This document shows positions 43,801 to 56,715 of a DNA stretch of 64,000 nt, in pieces. This DNA is from Punctularia strigosozonata HHB-11173 SS5 (Eukaryota; Basidiomycota; Agaricomycetes; Corticiales; Punctulariaceae), in the NCBI RefSeq assembly GCF_000264995.1, contig NW_006767446.1, positions 127,333 to 191,332 of the forward strand, in the 5' to 3' direction. A program made the position numbers and the translations under genes. The notes beneath the pieces were generated by a model. It did not search any database and was not told the origin of the DNA. It saw only the letters and a list, made by a program, of their open reading frames with translations. Every line of letters begins with the position of its first letter. Position 1 is the first letter of the stretch.

Positions 43801-45266
43801 TTACAGACCGAGCTCGTCGGCGTGGGGAAGGTAGGTAATGTCTCCAACTGCAACGTAGGTCGGCTTGCTCTTGAGAAGAGCGGAGGTAGCCTTCGAGAAC
43901 GCGGAAGCATCGACCTTGTCAAATGCGGACAGCGCGCCATCGAGCGAAGCCTCAGAGCCGGCCAGAACCTGGATGGCAGATGTGAGAGCAAGTCCTTAAC
44001 ATGGGCACCATAAAGGCATACCTTTGCACCGAGGATGGAGACGAGTCCCTCCCTGGAGTCAACAGCGCTCGCAGCAGCGAACTTGGCCTTCGCGACGGCC
44101 TTCTTGACATCCTCCTGCTTCAAGCTACCAGCCTCCTTGAGCGCAGCAACGGCAGCTTTGCCGGCTTCCTTCACGCCCGCGGGGGTGCTGCCCTCGACGA
44201 GAAGGCCGAAGAGCGACGCGTCCGAGTACGGAATATATACGCTCTTGACCGAAGTGCCCTCAGGTAGCGCGGCGGCGATCGGCGACGTGCCCTGCGACCA
44301 CTTGACGGCAGGCTCGACCGAGAGATGCGCAGCGAGCGCGGCGACCTCAGGCGTGGGGGCTCCGGTGGTGCCGAAACCGATGAAGACGCTCGAGGGGCCG
44401 TCCGCGGCTAAGCGCGACTCGCCACCAAAGTACTTGGTCGCACCAGTCGATGGCGCGCTGCTGGAGGAAGCGCTCGCGCCAGACAGACCCTGCTCGACGA
44501 GCTTGGCGAGGGTGGACTGGTCGATGCCAGTGCCGAGGAAAGCGAAGTTGCCCTTGGCAAAGGCGGAAGATGCGAAAGCCTTTACCTCCTCGTGGGTGAT
44601 ACCGCTGTGCGAAGGGGCGAAGAGGGGCAAGCCGAGTCCATTCCGGAAGGCAAGGGCGTGGGCGAGCTCGAGTGCCCGGGTCGCAGAATCCTGCGACGCC
44701 GCGGTAGACTCCGCCTCGACGACGGGGGCGACAGATTCGTTGAGTTCGTGACGGGTGAACTTCGAGGAGGTGATGAAAGAGGTGAGGAGGTCGACAAAGT
44801 ATGACCTGCAGAGAAATCAGCACGAGTGATGGAAACATAGCAGGCGAAAACACCACATACTCGTCGCCGCGCAGGAAATCAGCAGTCACGGTGAGGTATT
44901 CCCTGGAAAGCCCAGCGTGCAGAACACCACCATACAGTTCCGCTTCCCTCACAGTTCCCAAACCCGATCGCTTCCCGGTGCTCTACAAACACGAGAACCG
45001 CGTCAATCGCCTCTCCCATAGCAAGCCGTAGAACAGCAGTCCGCTAGCGCATTGCTTACCTTGAAAGCAAAGTTTTTCAACGTATGCGCAACGCCAGGCT
45101 TGGGGTCGAATCGACTGCCGGCCTTAACGAGGAGGGTGACCGAGGACGTGGGCTGGCCGTGGTCGGCCGCAGCGACCTTGACGCCTGCGCTCTCGACGAC
45201 AGTGGCGAAGTTGCGCGCTACGCGTGCGCTGCGCGCCGCGGACGACCTTGCGCTGGCGGCGAACAT
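43801..45266 (-). CDS. QCR2: Ubiquinol-cytochrome c reductase core protein 2
   Basis: About five exons. The start at 45266 opens MFAASARSSAARSARVARNF, a mitochondrial presequence rich in Arg/Ser/Ala. The M16 peptidase-like domain reads VTLLVKAGSRFDPKPGVAHT, LKNFAFK, REAELYGGVLHAGLSREYLT and SYFVDLLTSFITSSKFTRHE. It continues GLGLPLFAPSHSGITHEEVK and ADGPSSVFIGFGTTGAPTPE. The end is TYVAVGDITYLPHADELGL, stop at 43801-43803. The zinc-binding HxxEH motif of active processing peptidases is absent, as expected for core 2. The protein stabilises the matrix side of complex III. Length and block order fit the family. Confidence 0.93.
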
Positions 45267-45679
45267 GGAGATTTTGGAGGACGAAACGTGGTGAACGGTG
45301 CGTTTGGCGAGTGAGCGACTCCGGATTTGTCCGGACGCCAGCTGTACAGCCTTGGTCTGAAGTATGTACTGATGCTTCAGTGCCCTGCCAGCACACCTTC
45401 CGGCACGCTGGATGCGGAAATTATTCACGATTTGAATGGTAGGAAATGAAGCGCCTTCATGGACGCTAAAGCATGTCTTCCTTTTCAGCGAACTAGTGTT
45501 CGCGTCGCGCAGAGAGCGCCGGGTTGTTCACTGCATCAATATGCCCTTTGTGAGTATCGTCTGAACATCCCATGACAATACATCGGAGGGACATTAGTGT
45601 ACATTGAGCAAACACAAGCAAGCGTGGGGCAGACATACAACACCCAAAGCAGCAATATCATACCGCGACTCGCAAGAGA

Positions 45680-47599
45680 TCATGACGACTCGCCGTCCAC
45701 CTTCGCCTTCTTCGCAACACTCTGTATCACGGGCACGGTGGCCCCCCGGGTGCCGGTAAACGGTCCACCGTCAGGCTCGACGGCACGCTTCCTCTTATCG
45801 CCAGCCGTCTCCTCCCCGGCCTTTTTCTCGCCGCCCTCGCTCTTCTCGCCTCCCTTGCCCTCGCTCTTCTCGCCTCCCCTGGGCTTGCTGTCCCGGTCGC
45901 CTCCCCGTCCACCACCGCGACCACCACGACCGCCTCGCCCGCGGCTGCGCCCACGGCCACGACCGCCTCGAGAGCCCTTGTCGGAGCGCTGGTTACTGGA
46001 GAACAGGCGCTTCGCAGCGTGCTGCAGACGATCAACCTCGAACTTGCGCTCTTCCTCCTCTGAAAAAATAAAACGACGGAGATCAGGATGACAAGTATCT
46101 GAAACATGTGAATATGTACGTACCGTCGCAGAGCGACCATGTCACGGTGTTGCCGTTCATGGTCTTCACGTTGTCCTTCACGTACTGGATCTCTTCCTCC
46201 GTGAGCGGTTTGTCGAAGCCGAGGAGGCCCCAATCGCTGCCCTTCTCGTATTGAATGAACGGCACACGGGCGAAGCGTTCACGCATGGGCCCCTGGATGG
46301 CAAACCGTCAGCTGCATCCAGTAAAGGTTTATAGAGGTCCACAAACCTTGACTTCGTTGTAATCACACTCCCCTCCGCACCCCTCGAACTTCAAGGACGC
46401 TCCCTTGACCGTTTCGAACATATCCTCGTCCGCGTGACCTTCCCCGTCCTTCTCATCCACCGGTATCTTCTGGCCCATAAATTCGATACTGACGGACGGC
46501 TTCGGCTTGGCCTTCTCCTCGCCACCTTTACCTCCCTTCTCCTTGGCCATCTCGCGGAAAGCGTTGAAGCCCTTCCGGGACGGGGTGGAGAGCATGTCCT
46601 TCCGGATCTCGGCGGCCTTGCCAGTGAGGCCTTTTTCTTTGATTTTCATCTCGCAGTACGCCTCTCTGCGACGCCCATGCATAAGAGCGCGTCGTACCCG
46701 GGGATATACTGGTGAACATACTTGGTCATGATGAGGAGAGGCTCGCCATTCCATGACGGCTTAGGGTCAGCGTTGAGGAATCTGGACACGGAGTCGAAAT
46801 CCGAGAACTCGACGAACACGGAGCCCTACGGCGATATCGTAGTTAAGGAGCGCAAAATTCGACACGATGGATCCAAGATAACGCACCTTGAACTCCTTTT
46901 CATTCGAACGGCGCATACGAACGGCGTTCGTGCGACCGTATTTCTCGAAATATTCTTCGAGTTTTGTCTGGAGATCAGGCGTTTCCGTACCAAACCCTTT
47001 CTAGAAGTGCTGACATCAGAGGTCGTAAGGCATTAGCCAAGATGGGTTGAACTCACGGCATAGATACTCCTCTCCATCTGCCCCTTCGGCTCCTGCACTT
47101 CATTTTTCCTCCTCACGTTCGTCCCGTCCTCGCTCACTTCGAGCTGGTCGCTCTTCTTGCGGAGCGCGTTGGCAACCCATTCGACGCCTAGCGGGGTGTA
47201 GTCCCGCATGCGCTTGAAGGATGCTACGGTAGATATAGGTACCCAGTGCTCCGGGTTGGCAGTGTGAAGGGACCACATGAATCTATGGGTTTCAATTCAG
47301 TAACATCGCAAGATTATGGGAAAGGGAAGGTATACCGGTCATATGGAAGATTCGAGTCTGCGAAGTAAAACTCGACTGTTGCAGGGGAATGAAGAGAAGC
47401 TTTAGTGTCATGTTTCCAAGGCGAAACAACTCATACTCTGCCTGGCAGCCTTGAGCATTTTTGTGTCCTCATCTCCGCTTAAGGGAGCTGGAGCAGCTGC
47501 TTCAGCTGAAGCCTCCGTTACAGGAGCGTCCGTTGCAGCAGGCGCATCCTCGGTGGGTTTGTCGACGACTATGGGCTCTGGGGCGGTGGATTCCGACAT
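45680..47599 (-). CDS. LHP1: La ribonucleoprotein (Lupus La / Lhp1 homologue)
   Basis: About seven exons. The start at 47599 opens [20 protein letters not shown]; an acidic Ala-rich lead is spliced to the La motif with [36 protein letters not shown] and [21 protein letters not shown]1 follows: [30 protein letters not shown] and [21 protein letters not shown] second RRM-like block carries [20 protein letters not shown]. The tail is basic and RGG-rich, then KRKRAVEP, a likely nuclear signal. La protein binds the 3' UUU-OH of RNA polymerase III transcripts and protects and folds them in the nucleus. All domains are in the expected order. It lies head to head with the HPC2-like gene, the two starts about 500 bases apart. 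Confidence 0.9.
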
Positions 47600-48095
47600 T
47601 TTGATGATGGCTGAGTCTTGAGTAGTACAAAACAGAGAGCAGGGCAACGACAAGGAGACTATAAGTTAAGGAGCTTATGACTTGGACACGGGAGCATGCA
47701 GTTGATTCAAGCTGCCGCTGCCCCTCCGTGAATTTCTATCTAATCGGGAAAATAGACTAGCCTGCGGGACTAAAGGTCGCACTTTAATCTCCGACGAGCG
47801 CACTTCGCGTGCGGCTTCGCGCGGCAATGTCCGGAGTGCCAATCATCCGAGTGGAAGTTCTGCTGGGCCCGAGCCTGGCGCGCGGCGGAAGATGGGAATT
47901 GCGGCCAATCACGAGTTCCATTCACGACGGGTTGCGCTTCAGAAACGCAAGGGAGGAAACAAAATGACAACGGCAGATCTGGGCGCTGGTTCGAACAGCG
48001 CCACGCAACCGCACCCTCCCCCACCTGCTCCCCGTCGTCCCGCCCTTTGGCACCCCCTCAAATAAGGCTTTTCCTCGCGATTTCCTGCGCAAACG

Positions 48096-50742
48096 ATGTC
48101 CACGGACGTGGAAATGCTGCCTGACGTTGATAATTCGCCTCCCAGTCCACAAGAAGAAGTTATGGATGACGACAGCGCATCGAACTCGCCTTCACAACCC
48201 TCAAGCGAAGATGAGGAACCGGGTGCAAACGAGGACGAAGACGACGAAGACGACGAGGACGAGGACGGTGACGACTCTTCTGCTAGCGAACAGGGCGACG
48301 GCGACGGTGAGGGCGACGGCGACGAGGGCGAGCCGGAGCTCGAGCCTGAGAACGCGGAGGAATCCATCGCTGTGGAAGAGCCCGCCACCGCCGCGCCCGA
48401 TATCGACGCCTCCGCTTCCGCTTCCTCTGCTCCAAATAAACCTCTTACAGTACGCAAGAAACGCAAGCCGCGTTCACCGTCGCCGGTAGCGGCGCCGCCA
48501 CCCCCTCCGCCATTGGTGAGTAGTTGGTTCAGGAGTCGATTGCCTCGATTAGCCGCCGGGTGATAGACTCCACCTCGCGTCCCACGCGACTTTCCTTTCT
48601 ACTCAATAACCTGAGACTACACCGTACTCTTTCGACGTCGTGCCTTCAGTTGGTTATGTGCATGCTTTGAGCTTGTGTCATCACAACGAGCCTTGTATGA
48701 TGTTATTTATCTTCATCTTTCTCCTTTGCCGGTGCATTCGTCGAGAGCACTGCTGATAACGTTCCAGCCTACTATCCGCCTGTCAATCAAATTGGGAGGG
48801 CCTTCGAAGTACGAAGTCGACGTAGTGTCGCTTGCGAAGTCCACCGGTCAATTGCCAAAGGACGAATCGACTGTACCTACCATAGTTAATGACGTCGACG
48901 ACGAGGCCGAGGACGAAGGTGCGAAGGCCAAAGATGCGGGCGTCAAAAGTGAAGCCGAAGGAGTCAAGAGTGAAGGCGAGGGTAAACGAAGGGTATGTCG
49001 ACCTCATATCCACCTTCCTGCACCTTCCTGTAGTTACCGACTCCTCCGTAGCGGCGGCGGAAACCCAACAACGCGCATTACGACCTGAACGACCCCTTCA
49101 TCGACGATTCGGACCTGGCCATCGACGAGCGCTCGTTCATCGCTCAGACGAAGATGCAAGGCTTCTACGTCTCCGCCGGCGAAGTCGCACTCCTCAAGGA
49201 AAAGACGCCGAAGAAGCCACACTCTCGCAAACCTCTCCTGCTGCCACTACCGCCGCCCAGTCAACCCATGCTTGGTGAGAGCTCCAGCGCGAGTGCGGCG
49301 GGTCCGAGCAGGATGAGCCCCAACGATGTAAGCTATAGCATGGGTGAGCAGCGTTCCTGTCTCGTGATGCTTTCCGGTTGCTCTTCGCTCACCTTCATGG
49401 TTCTCAGATGGGACAAGAGATTCGCCGATCGCCGTTCCCTCTGATGGTGAAGACGACAAGCATGGGCTGAAGCGCAAGGCGAGTGATAGCGTCCAGCCAG
49501 TCAGCTGGGGCCCCAGCGATGCCAAATCCGGAAAAAAGAGAAAGGGCAACGTCGATATTGTGAGCCACCTCCAGATCGTGAGCCACAGAAGTTCCGCGCT
49601 CATTCGAGACTATCAGCGTCCATTCCACCCCGAGTTGCAAGTGATGATCGATAGGTTGAAGGTCCTCATCGCGATGGGTGCGTTACATATTTCTCATTGC
49701 TGACATGACGACGACATTGAAACGCTTGCTCCAGAGAACTGGGAGAAAAAAGGCAAGTTCCCACAGAGCCTCAAACCCCATCTTGCAGCCCTCGCTATCA
49801 AAGCCATACGTCTGAACGAATACGACGACAACTTCTTCAACCTCATGCCGACCATATTCCCCTACAACCGATTCACCATGGCCGTAAATTATTTCTGATT
49901 CTGTCACCGTGATCAGTCGTTGATTCTTTGTTGGTCTCGCAGAAACTCATCAAGCGTACGGTCATGCACGATCACATTCGGATACTAGTGGACCGTCAAG
50001 AGGTACTCTTGGCAGAGCTGAGGCAGATGGCTGTCGAAGGTTTCCCGAAGGCGCAAGAGGAGCATGAGCGGGCCGTTGCGAACTGGGGTACGTTACACCT
50101 TAGCCTCCAATGACTCTTTCTCTGATGTCGACTACCCCCTTTGTCAGAGAGGAAGCAACAACAGAAACACGAAGCCAGTCACGATAGTGTCCCGGCTTCA
50201 GCAGAAGGCACGCCGGTGCCGACGCCCTCCCAAGGTCCCGGCCAGAACCCTGACGAAAGCATGAAAGACGAGAAGTCGCACCCGCCGCCGCAGAAGTATA
50301 AGTTAACGGAGGCGATGAAGAACACGATCTGGGCGCTGGTTTGCATCAGCAACGAGTGTTGTCGGATCGAGAACGAGAAGAAGTGAGTATCTCGGCATCC
50401 TCTACGGCAACCGACTCGCTCGGATGTGACACAACATGCTCATCACGATTCACATAACAGTCAACTGGAGGGGGTTGTGACCATGGTCAGCGATCAAGGT
50501 CTGAGGAAGGCCTTATACCAGAAGGTTCGCATTGTCTACCTTCACTTCGATGCATAGCGTAAACACTCGATCTCAGATCGTTGCTGCATTCCCGGAGGGA
50601 TGGATGACCTCTGGCCAGATCTCACGAGAAAGTACGTCACTGCACAAGGTTTCGTAGCAGAGTTTTTGTCGCTGACATTCGCTCTAGTGAGCATTCTCAA
50701 GAAGAAATACGAGAAAGAGGACAAGATGGACCAGGATGATTA
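48096..50742 (+). CDS. HPC2/ubinuclein-type subunit of the HIRA histone chaperone complex
   Basis: About nine exons. The start at 48096 opens MSTDVEMLPDVDNSPPSPQE, followed by an Asp/Glu/Ser-rich lead. The conserved HPC2 domain reads HYDLNDPFIDDSDLAIDERS and KMQGFYVSAGEVALLKEK, preceded by KLGGPSKYEVDVVSLAKSTG. The downstream ubinuclein middle region reads FPQSLKPHLAALAIKAIRLN, FFNLMPTIFPYNRFTMAKLI, TEAMKNTIWALVCISNECCR and EKEDKMDQDD to the stop at 50740-50742. The family bridges HIRA and H3.3/H4 for replication-independent nucleosome assembly and silencing in the nucleus. The whole family layout from acidic lead to helical middle domain is present. Confidence 0.85.
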
Positions 50743-52543
50743 GACCTTCGGACAGGCTTCATCTCCTATGTGTAGAATGACGGGTTCGGTTCTTCGCCTA
50801 TTGTGTGCTCTTCTTACCCAGTACTATCTGTATTGCCCACCTAGCTACTATACCTTATTGCCTCTATGGACGACCACTTGGTGCTCCTCTTCTGCTTGAC
50901 GTTCGTGCGCTGCGCTACGTGTACTCAACGTCGTGTATATTCTACATTGCAGCTTTTTACATCTGGAAGATCTGAAGAGAACGAATGCGACCATGACAAA
51001 TCGCGTGACGCGTTTGTCTGACTTGACTGTGCCATTCGCGAAGACGAAATAGGGTTTAGGAGCCCAAAGGCCCGAAGAACATCTAGGAAAGGTCCTCTCC
51101 CCACAACATCACTGTGTTTGAGTTTAGCAGGGGCATAATAGCCCATCTTTATGTGATCGAAGTCTGTCGACTCCTTGAAGGCTGAATGGTCCCGGTAGAG
51201 GTTGCGGCACCAGCTGATGCATCACGTTTTCGTTAACCATCTCGTGTCACGATGGCTTCCATGTACCACTCAATTTTAGGATAGTCGTGGCGTACCATAT
51301 ACCTGCTGGTTTGTAGACATCCCTGCTTTATAAACTCCGTGGTTGATTGTGTTATAAGCTGGGTGAACGAGAATCGTGTATGAGCATTCCTTCTGGTTAT
51401 CATGTCCAACATACTCCATATATTCACTTCATCGATCTCTTCGCTGATTTCGGCAGGATAAAGACGGAGTGCTCGACCTTCTTCCGGAATGAACGCATAA
51501 AACTTGGAACTGAGAATCCTGATAGCTCGCTGCTTTCATTGAGTTAGAGGCGATCCCGGTGGGCATAGATATACACAGGTTGATAGATTTGAAGTTGTCG
51601 TAGTCCCGTGCGGCCAAGCTTGAAGGCACCGCCGAGCCGGCGACGCAGACAGAAACCGAGACTATCATGCATTGCACTTGCGATGACATCTTTTGCGCAG
51701 TCTCGTGATAGCCGCTACGCCCTCGCCTCGACATATAGTGAACCAGCGGTAAAGGGCGTAATTTGTAATCCTGTTGCCCAGTAGCGTCCCTGGAGGGTGC
51801 AAAAGAGAACAGCACACATCTGTGCATGACGAATGATCGTAAAACCCTTCGTCATCTCGGGAGAAGTCGTTTACCCATGGCGTAAGGCATCCATACAGTC
51901 TGCCCCTGCGTGCGGGTTCCTATCATGCTTCTTCACCGTTATGACTGCGATCTTGGATACTTATTGCATGGCCGGCCGAGGTCTAACGATGCGGCAACCG
52001 TGATGAGAGAGCGGATCCCATGTTAGGCAGAGCTTACTCTGCTTGTAGCAGAGTACTTGAGGCGGTCGTGGGCAGTGCGAAGCGAAACGGATCTCGGAAC
52101 GAAGCATTGCGAATAGGTCCGAAAGGACGATATCATGGCGCGCAGCCAACCGAGCTCGCTGGCGCCGGCGCGCAGTCGGCAACGGGGTCAGCGGATCATG
52201 CATACTATATAGTCCATGTGACCTCGTCCCAGACCTACGTGTATGGCCATGTTAGGGGGTGGCAGGACACGGTGAAAGAAGACGAAGGGTACCGATGTCT
52301 GGCGCACATATGTACGTACGCGTTCGGGGTCTACGCACGCGACGCCTTCCAGTGTCGACCAAAGCGTTTTCTTGCAACTCGATGACTGGAACGCGTTCGG
52401 ACGTTCCTTGGCCTCCAGCGATGGGCGTTGATACCGTAAGGCCAACGATCATGTTCCGCAATCGCGTCTTTCGGTCTATCTGTCAAGCATCAGAGCTTCA
52501 CAGTGCTTTCTACACAGCATTGGTCTAGCGCTCTAGGACTCCG
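50743..52543. other. Long intergenic stretch, no supported gene
   Basis: Short open frames on both strands carry no recognisable domain, signal peptide or splice continuation. It lies between two convergent genes, the HPC2-like gene and the CBM21 gene. At 1.8 kb it is longer than expected for plain 3' flanks, so a decayed gene or element is possible, but I see no repeat or terminal inverted arms. Confidence 0.4.
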
Positions 52544-53851
52544 CTACACATTCATATCTCCCCCTGCATCATGACGACGATTGACGTCCACAAACTGCGA
52601 TACTGTGCGCTTCAAATCAAAGTATCCGCGGTCCGAGGTTTTGCTGCGCTGTTTCGGGGCCGGCCTGGCAAAAGGCACGTCGTCGTCCTCCAGCGGAACC
52701 AAGCCTGCTGTACGATAAGCATCTTCGTCCACTTCGCGAGGGGAGCCCAACGCGAGCTGGGAGAACCCTATCCCTTGCCAACCTCTGTACGATGTCGCGG
52801 AGCGACGTATCATGGGCCGGGGCATGCCGTCGAGGCTTCTGGTACGCGATGAGAAGGTGTAGTGATCGTTTGGAGAGGTGGGGCTGGATAAGGTCGGGGA
52901 TGACGGCGACGGTGACAGGGATGGGCTGGTGGGACGCCAGGTCGCTCGGCTCGACATTCCGAAATTGTAGCGTTTGGATAGGGGTACGTCGCTCCTGAAG
53001 TCGAAGTTATCTTCCTTGTCGTTCTCGGTTGGTGATGGGGAATCCACCTCGGGGCCGGCCGCCCTGAAATCGGGGAGCGCGAGGGTGTTAAGTCGGAGCG
53101 TGGAACTGATGTTCGCGCTCTCGCTGTTCCTCCGGTCTCGACGCGTCTGAAGTGGAGTAGCGGCCTGAAATCTGGCCCTATAATTCTTCCCACTGTTGTT
53201 GTCCCAGATCTCCGTCCCGCCGGCTGTACACAAGACCGCCAAGACGAGCACCCTAGACTCCAGGTTACGCTCGGGGATCCGGATACGGAAGGCGTAATGC
53301 TCGACGACGCCCAACTCGGTGGTGGCGGTAGAGATGTGGCTGCAAGCCACCTCGCTGGTTGTCGTCCAGTCGTCGAACGTGAAGCGGACGATGACCCGCT
53401 TCTCCTGCACGATGCCTCCGACGCGAACGGTGCCAATGACGTGCCCCTCTTCCTGCTCGTACGTCATCCGCATTTCCTCGAGAACCACGGGGTTGGTACT
53501 CCTATCCCCGCCGCTCGGTCCGTCGAGGATGATCATCTGCGTCGGTCCTGAGCTCATGCCGCCGGGAGCGGTGACGGCAAGCGCTAACTTCGGACGTTCG
53601 AAGTGCGACACATGGCGTTTGCGTGAGGGCGGGCGGACGGCGTCCAAGTGCGACGAGGTGAAAGGACCAGCAGTATCTTTTCGAACGTTCGTGTGGTGGT
53701 GGTGACGCCCGTCTGAGACCGGCTGGGTATCGCCCGGAAATGTGGTACGAGACGCTGCGAATCCTGGGTTCCTAGAATCAGTGGAGACGATGTTGCTGGC
53801 GAACGGGCCAGTTGCTCCGAGCGAACGAGTAGCGTGTGTGTAGTTGGACAT
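52544..53851 (-). CDS. CBM21 protein, likely glycogen-targeting regulator of protein phosphatase 1
   Basis: A single uninterrupted exon of 435 residues. After a disordered N-terminus, a beta-sandwich spans about residues 85-235 with KLALAVTAPGG, NPVVLEEMRMTYEQ, GTVRVGGIVQEKRVIVRFTF, DDWTTTSEVACSHI and ESRVLVLAVLCTAGG. It ends in IWDNNSGKNYRARF, the CBM21 signature with the carbohydrate-binding Trp/Asn residues. In yeast Gac1 and animal PPP1R3 proteins this module holds PP1 on glycogen and promotes glycogen synthase dephosphorylation. The C-terminal half is Ser/Pro-rich and disordered. I do not see a clear RVxF PP1-docking motif ahead of the module, so the PP1 link is by family only. Lack of introns is unusual for this window. 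Confidence 0.85.
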   Translation of the reverse strand: MSNYTHATRSLGATGPFASNIVSTDSRNPGFAASRTTFPGDTQPVSDGRHHHHTNVRKDTAGPFTSSHLDAVRPPSRKRHVSHFERPKLALAVTAPGGMSSGPTQMIILDGPSGGDRSTNPVVLEEMRMTYEQEEGHVIGTVRVGGIVQEKRVIVRFTFDDWTTTSEVACSHISTATTELGVVEHYAFRIRIPERNLESRVLVLAVLCTAGGTEIWDNNSGKNYRARFQAATPLQTRRDRRNSESANISSTLRLNTLALPDFRAAGPEVDSPSPTENDKEDNFDFRSDVPLSKRYNFGMSSRATWRPTSPSLSPSPSSPTLSSPTSPNDHYTFSSRTRSLDGMPRPMIRRSATSYRGWQGIGFSQLALGSPREVDEDAYRTAGLVPLEDDDVPFARPAPKQRSKTSDRGYFDLKRTVSQFVDVNRRHDAGGDMNV

Positions 53852-55473
53852 GATGGTGATGGCGATGGTGAATATCTGTCACGCAGGGAAAATGTGAGCG
53901 ACAACCGCGACAACCGAAAAACAGCAACCTACGCGCGTGTTCACAATGTAACTCTGAACGTCGAGGCTCGGAAAGACCCTGCCTGCACGTCTCAAAGGTG
54001 TTTAAATCAGAGACGTGTGTGCGCCTCCGCTCCCTGTTCCGAGTCTCTGAGCAAATCGACGTCTTCTTCCGATTTTCATACAACCGAGAAGCGAGCCGAT
54101 ATGACGGTGCCAATCGCGTAAACCCAGCAGATGACACGGAAAGATAGCTATCTTAAGGCGGACGGTGTCCTGAAGTTGTTCTGTTCCGATCTTGCCGCGG
54201 CGTTGGGGAGAGAATGTCGCAACGGTGACGTATACCAAGTTTCCCTTCGCGGGCGCACGAGCCGGGAATTCGGGGTCGCTGTTGTGGTCGTCCCGGCGGT
54301 AGGTTCGAGGAGAGAGGTGTCTGGTGTCCATGATGATCCTCCCTCTTTTACTTCCAGGACGGCAATAAGGCGCCGTTCAGGGACAATCGGGAACAGAAGG
54401 ATAAGAAGGTTCTAGATCTGTACAAGCTTTAGTTGTCCACTGGTGAACATATCTGAACTCATTCAGATAACCCAGGGTCCCCGCTCGTGAACAAGTGCGC
54501 CGAGTTCCTCGAGGCCGGAATTCGCATCTGTACATGTTGATGGTAGAAGATCACGATGAATGCATGAGCACGAGAGTTGACCATTATTGTGCGCCTCGCG
54601 TTAGCGTTTGCGCTCGTGTGATCAGTCACACGGCGTGGAGCCACGTCTTGATCGCGCTTGTAGGCCGAACCGAATGTCGAAATTGTGCCACCGAGACGTG
54701 AGGGATATCGATAGAGGCTCGCGAACGGCGTCACGATGGTGGCGGCGAGTCGTTGGGCAAGTCAAACGGACGATCCCATCTTGCGCGATCGATTCGCGAC
54801 GGCGTTCGTGCGTACCCCCGAGCTTGCCCAAAATATGTTCCATAGAAACACCGCACGTTCTCGGCGTGACCCTCATTGCTTACAAGCTGAGATGTGAGTT
54901 ATCAGCCCGAGGTAGTCCTCGACGCAAACTGAGAACACTCACGCGACGCATTCGAGTTCCTCCCACTGCGTCAACTTGGTTTGCGTGCCCCATAACTTCT
55001 GAAGATAAGCATGTTCCCCAAGTAAAGAGCGATGTCGGTGTTGCACTCAGGCTTTCAATACAGTGCATCTCCCATGAAACGCTATCCATGGGTAGGACTG
55101 GCGACTTCGTTACGTGTAGCGCGAGTTCTCGACCAAATCGTTATTGCCTCCCGCGCTAAGAGGCGGGAATATGGTGGACTCTTGGCAGATGGCCTGGACG
55201 TTTCACGCGTCGAGTTCGCTCTAGGCATGACAATGGGTGAGACAACACAAGGATGGAGGTGTGCCGAGGTCGCTGGACGCTACTGAACGCCGAAGTCATG
55301 GACTCTCGCCAACGCCCGATGTGCTCCGACGTTCACGTGATAATCAGACGATTACAGCTAGCAGCATACGGTACATGATGTTGCATTTGAACAGTATCAA
55401 AAACCTAGTTCGCGGTACTTCGTGTATGGTATTTGCATGGTCCTAGGCGGCAATCTGCACACGAACCAATCTG
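53852..55473. other. Intergenic stretch, no supported gene
   Basis: The left end holds the promoter of the CBM21 gene. The rest contains short open frames on both strands without recognisable domains. No terminal repeats or RNA genes are seen. Confidence 0.45.
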
Positions 55474-56715
55474 TTACTTCGATTTTGCGGTTTCCCCTTC
55501 GAGTATATTAGCACGCGCTTCAATCTCCGCTGCCCACAGGGCTGCGCCCGCCGTATTCGTAAACGCGAACAGTAGCCCGATGAATGGAACGAAGTTGAAC
55601 AGCAGGGTCGCCGTGCCGAATCTACGGAAACGGTATCAGCATCGCATATCCATTGACATTTCACGTTAGAAAAGGGAGACGCACGCAGTGTACTCGGCCT
55701 TGCGCTCCTTGACAAAGCTGGCCTGTTGTTCCTTCGTGAACCCTTTGAGCTGGAAGTAGCGTTGATGCCAGCCGGGCCCTTGTTTGGCGCCGTTGAAGAA
55801 GAGGAAGAAGACGGTTCCGACGACAGGGATAAAATTGAAAGGTAGCGAAACCACATATCTATCACAACCAAGAAGTCTGTCAAACCATCAATGTTGGGAA
55901 CGACAGAACGCGTACCTGAAGATGCCTTCGGGAGTGAAGCGTGCAAATGGCTTCACGAGCGCAGATTCGATGCCCTTCTTGCGTTCCGAGGCGAGGATGC
56001 GACTTGTTCCCTGTGATACCAGTGTGGTTTGACCTTTGATGCGAAGCGTAGCGTCGAATAACTGTTGCACAGATAATACGTGGGTATATGCGCTTGCATA
56101 TAATTAACTCAAGCCGACCTCAGTCAATGCGGGTGCTAGGAATAACGGTCGAGCCAGCAAGTAGAGCAGTATAACGGATTCAGCAGCGACGATTGGGAAG
56201 GCCAGGATCGGACCCAGCGGGCCAGTGAAGATGGAGAGTATGGCTGTGGGCGAATTCAGCTCATGAATCCATGGGCGAGAAACTCCGTCGAACGCACCGG
56301 CTTGCGGCAAGTAAGTGAAGAACATCAATACGCCGAACGCGACTACAGATGCCAGGAGGGATTTCGCTAGTGCTGGTTTGATCTCCTTGATTAATTGAGG
56401 GTCTGTGAACAGCATGTCTGTCAGTATATGCCCTTCGTGGATCGCGTTGTGTGCTGGCTTACGTTGCACGACGAAGATTATTCCTCGTATCGGCCAAAGC
56501 CATGCCAGGCTAGTCACTGCGACTTGAACGTGCTTGAGCCCGTGCTGGGCCTCGACCTTAGCCTTCACAACGTGCGGATGTGACGCCGCCTCCGAGATCT
56601 TCGAGGTCGCCACGTCGAGGTGTTCCTTCGCTTTGCCCTTGATATCTCTACTCTGGACTGTCTCACCGGTGGCGGGGATGCCAGTAGACGACGCGGGTGT
56701 CTCTTGCGTCGACAT
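55474..56715 (-). CDS. EI24/Rrt8-like multi-pass membrane protein
   Basis: The start at 56715 opens MSTQETPASSTGIPATGETV. An amphipathic lead with KAKEHLDVATSKISEAASHP is followed by WLWPIRGIIF, hydrophobic segments (LLASVVAFGVLMFFTYLPQA; GPILAFPIVAAESVILLYLL) and a loop SERKKGIESALVKPFARFTP. Then come YVVSLPFNFIPVVGTVFFLF, GPGWHQRYFQLKGFTKEQQA and FNFVPFIGLLFAFTNTAGAA, with the stop at 55474-55476. The paired FNFxPxxG hairpins are typical of the fungal EI24/Rrt8/Lds family, linked in yeast to spore-wall assembly and lipid droplets. About five exons. The role in this organism is unknown. Several junctions were inferred from frame and are approximate. Confidence 0.8.

Noticed and set aside
8342-47599. 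Functional cluster of RNA-processing genes (DIS3, WRAP53-like, La)
   Set aside because: They are far apart with unrelated genes between; housekeeping genes of this kind are commonly interspersed.
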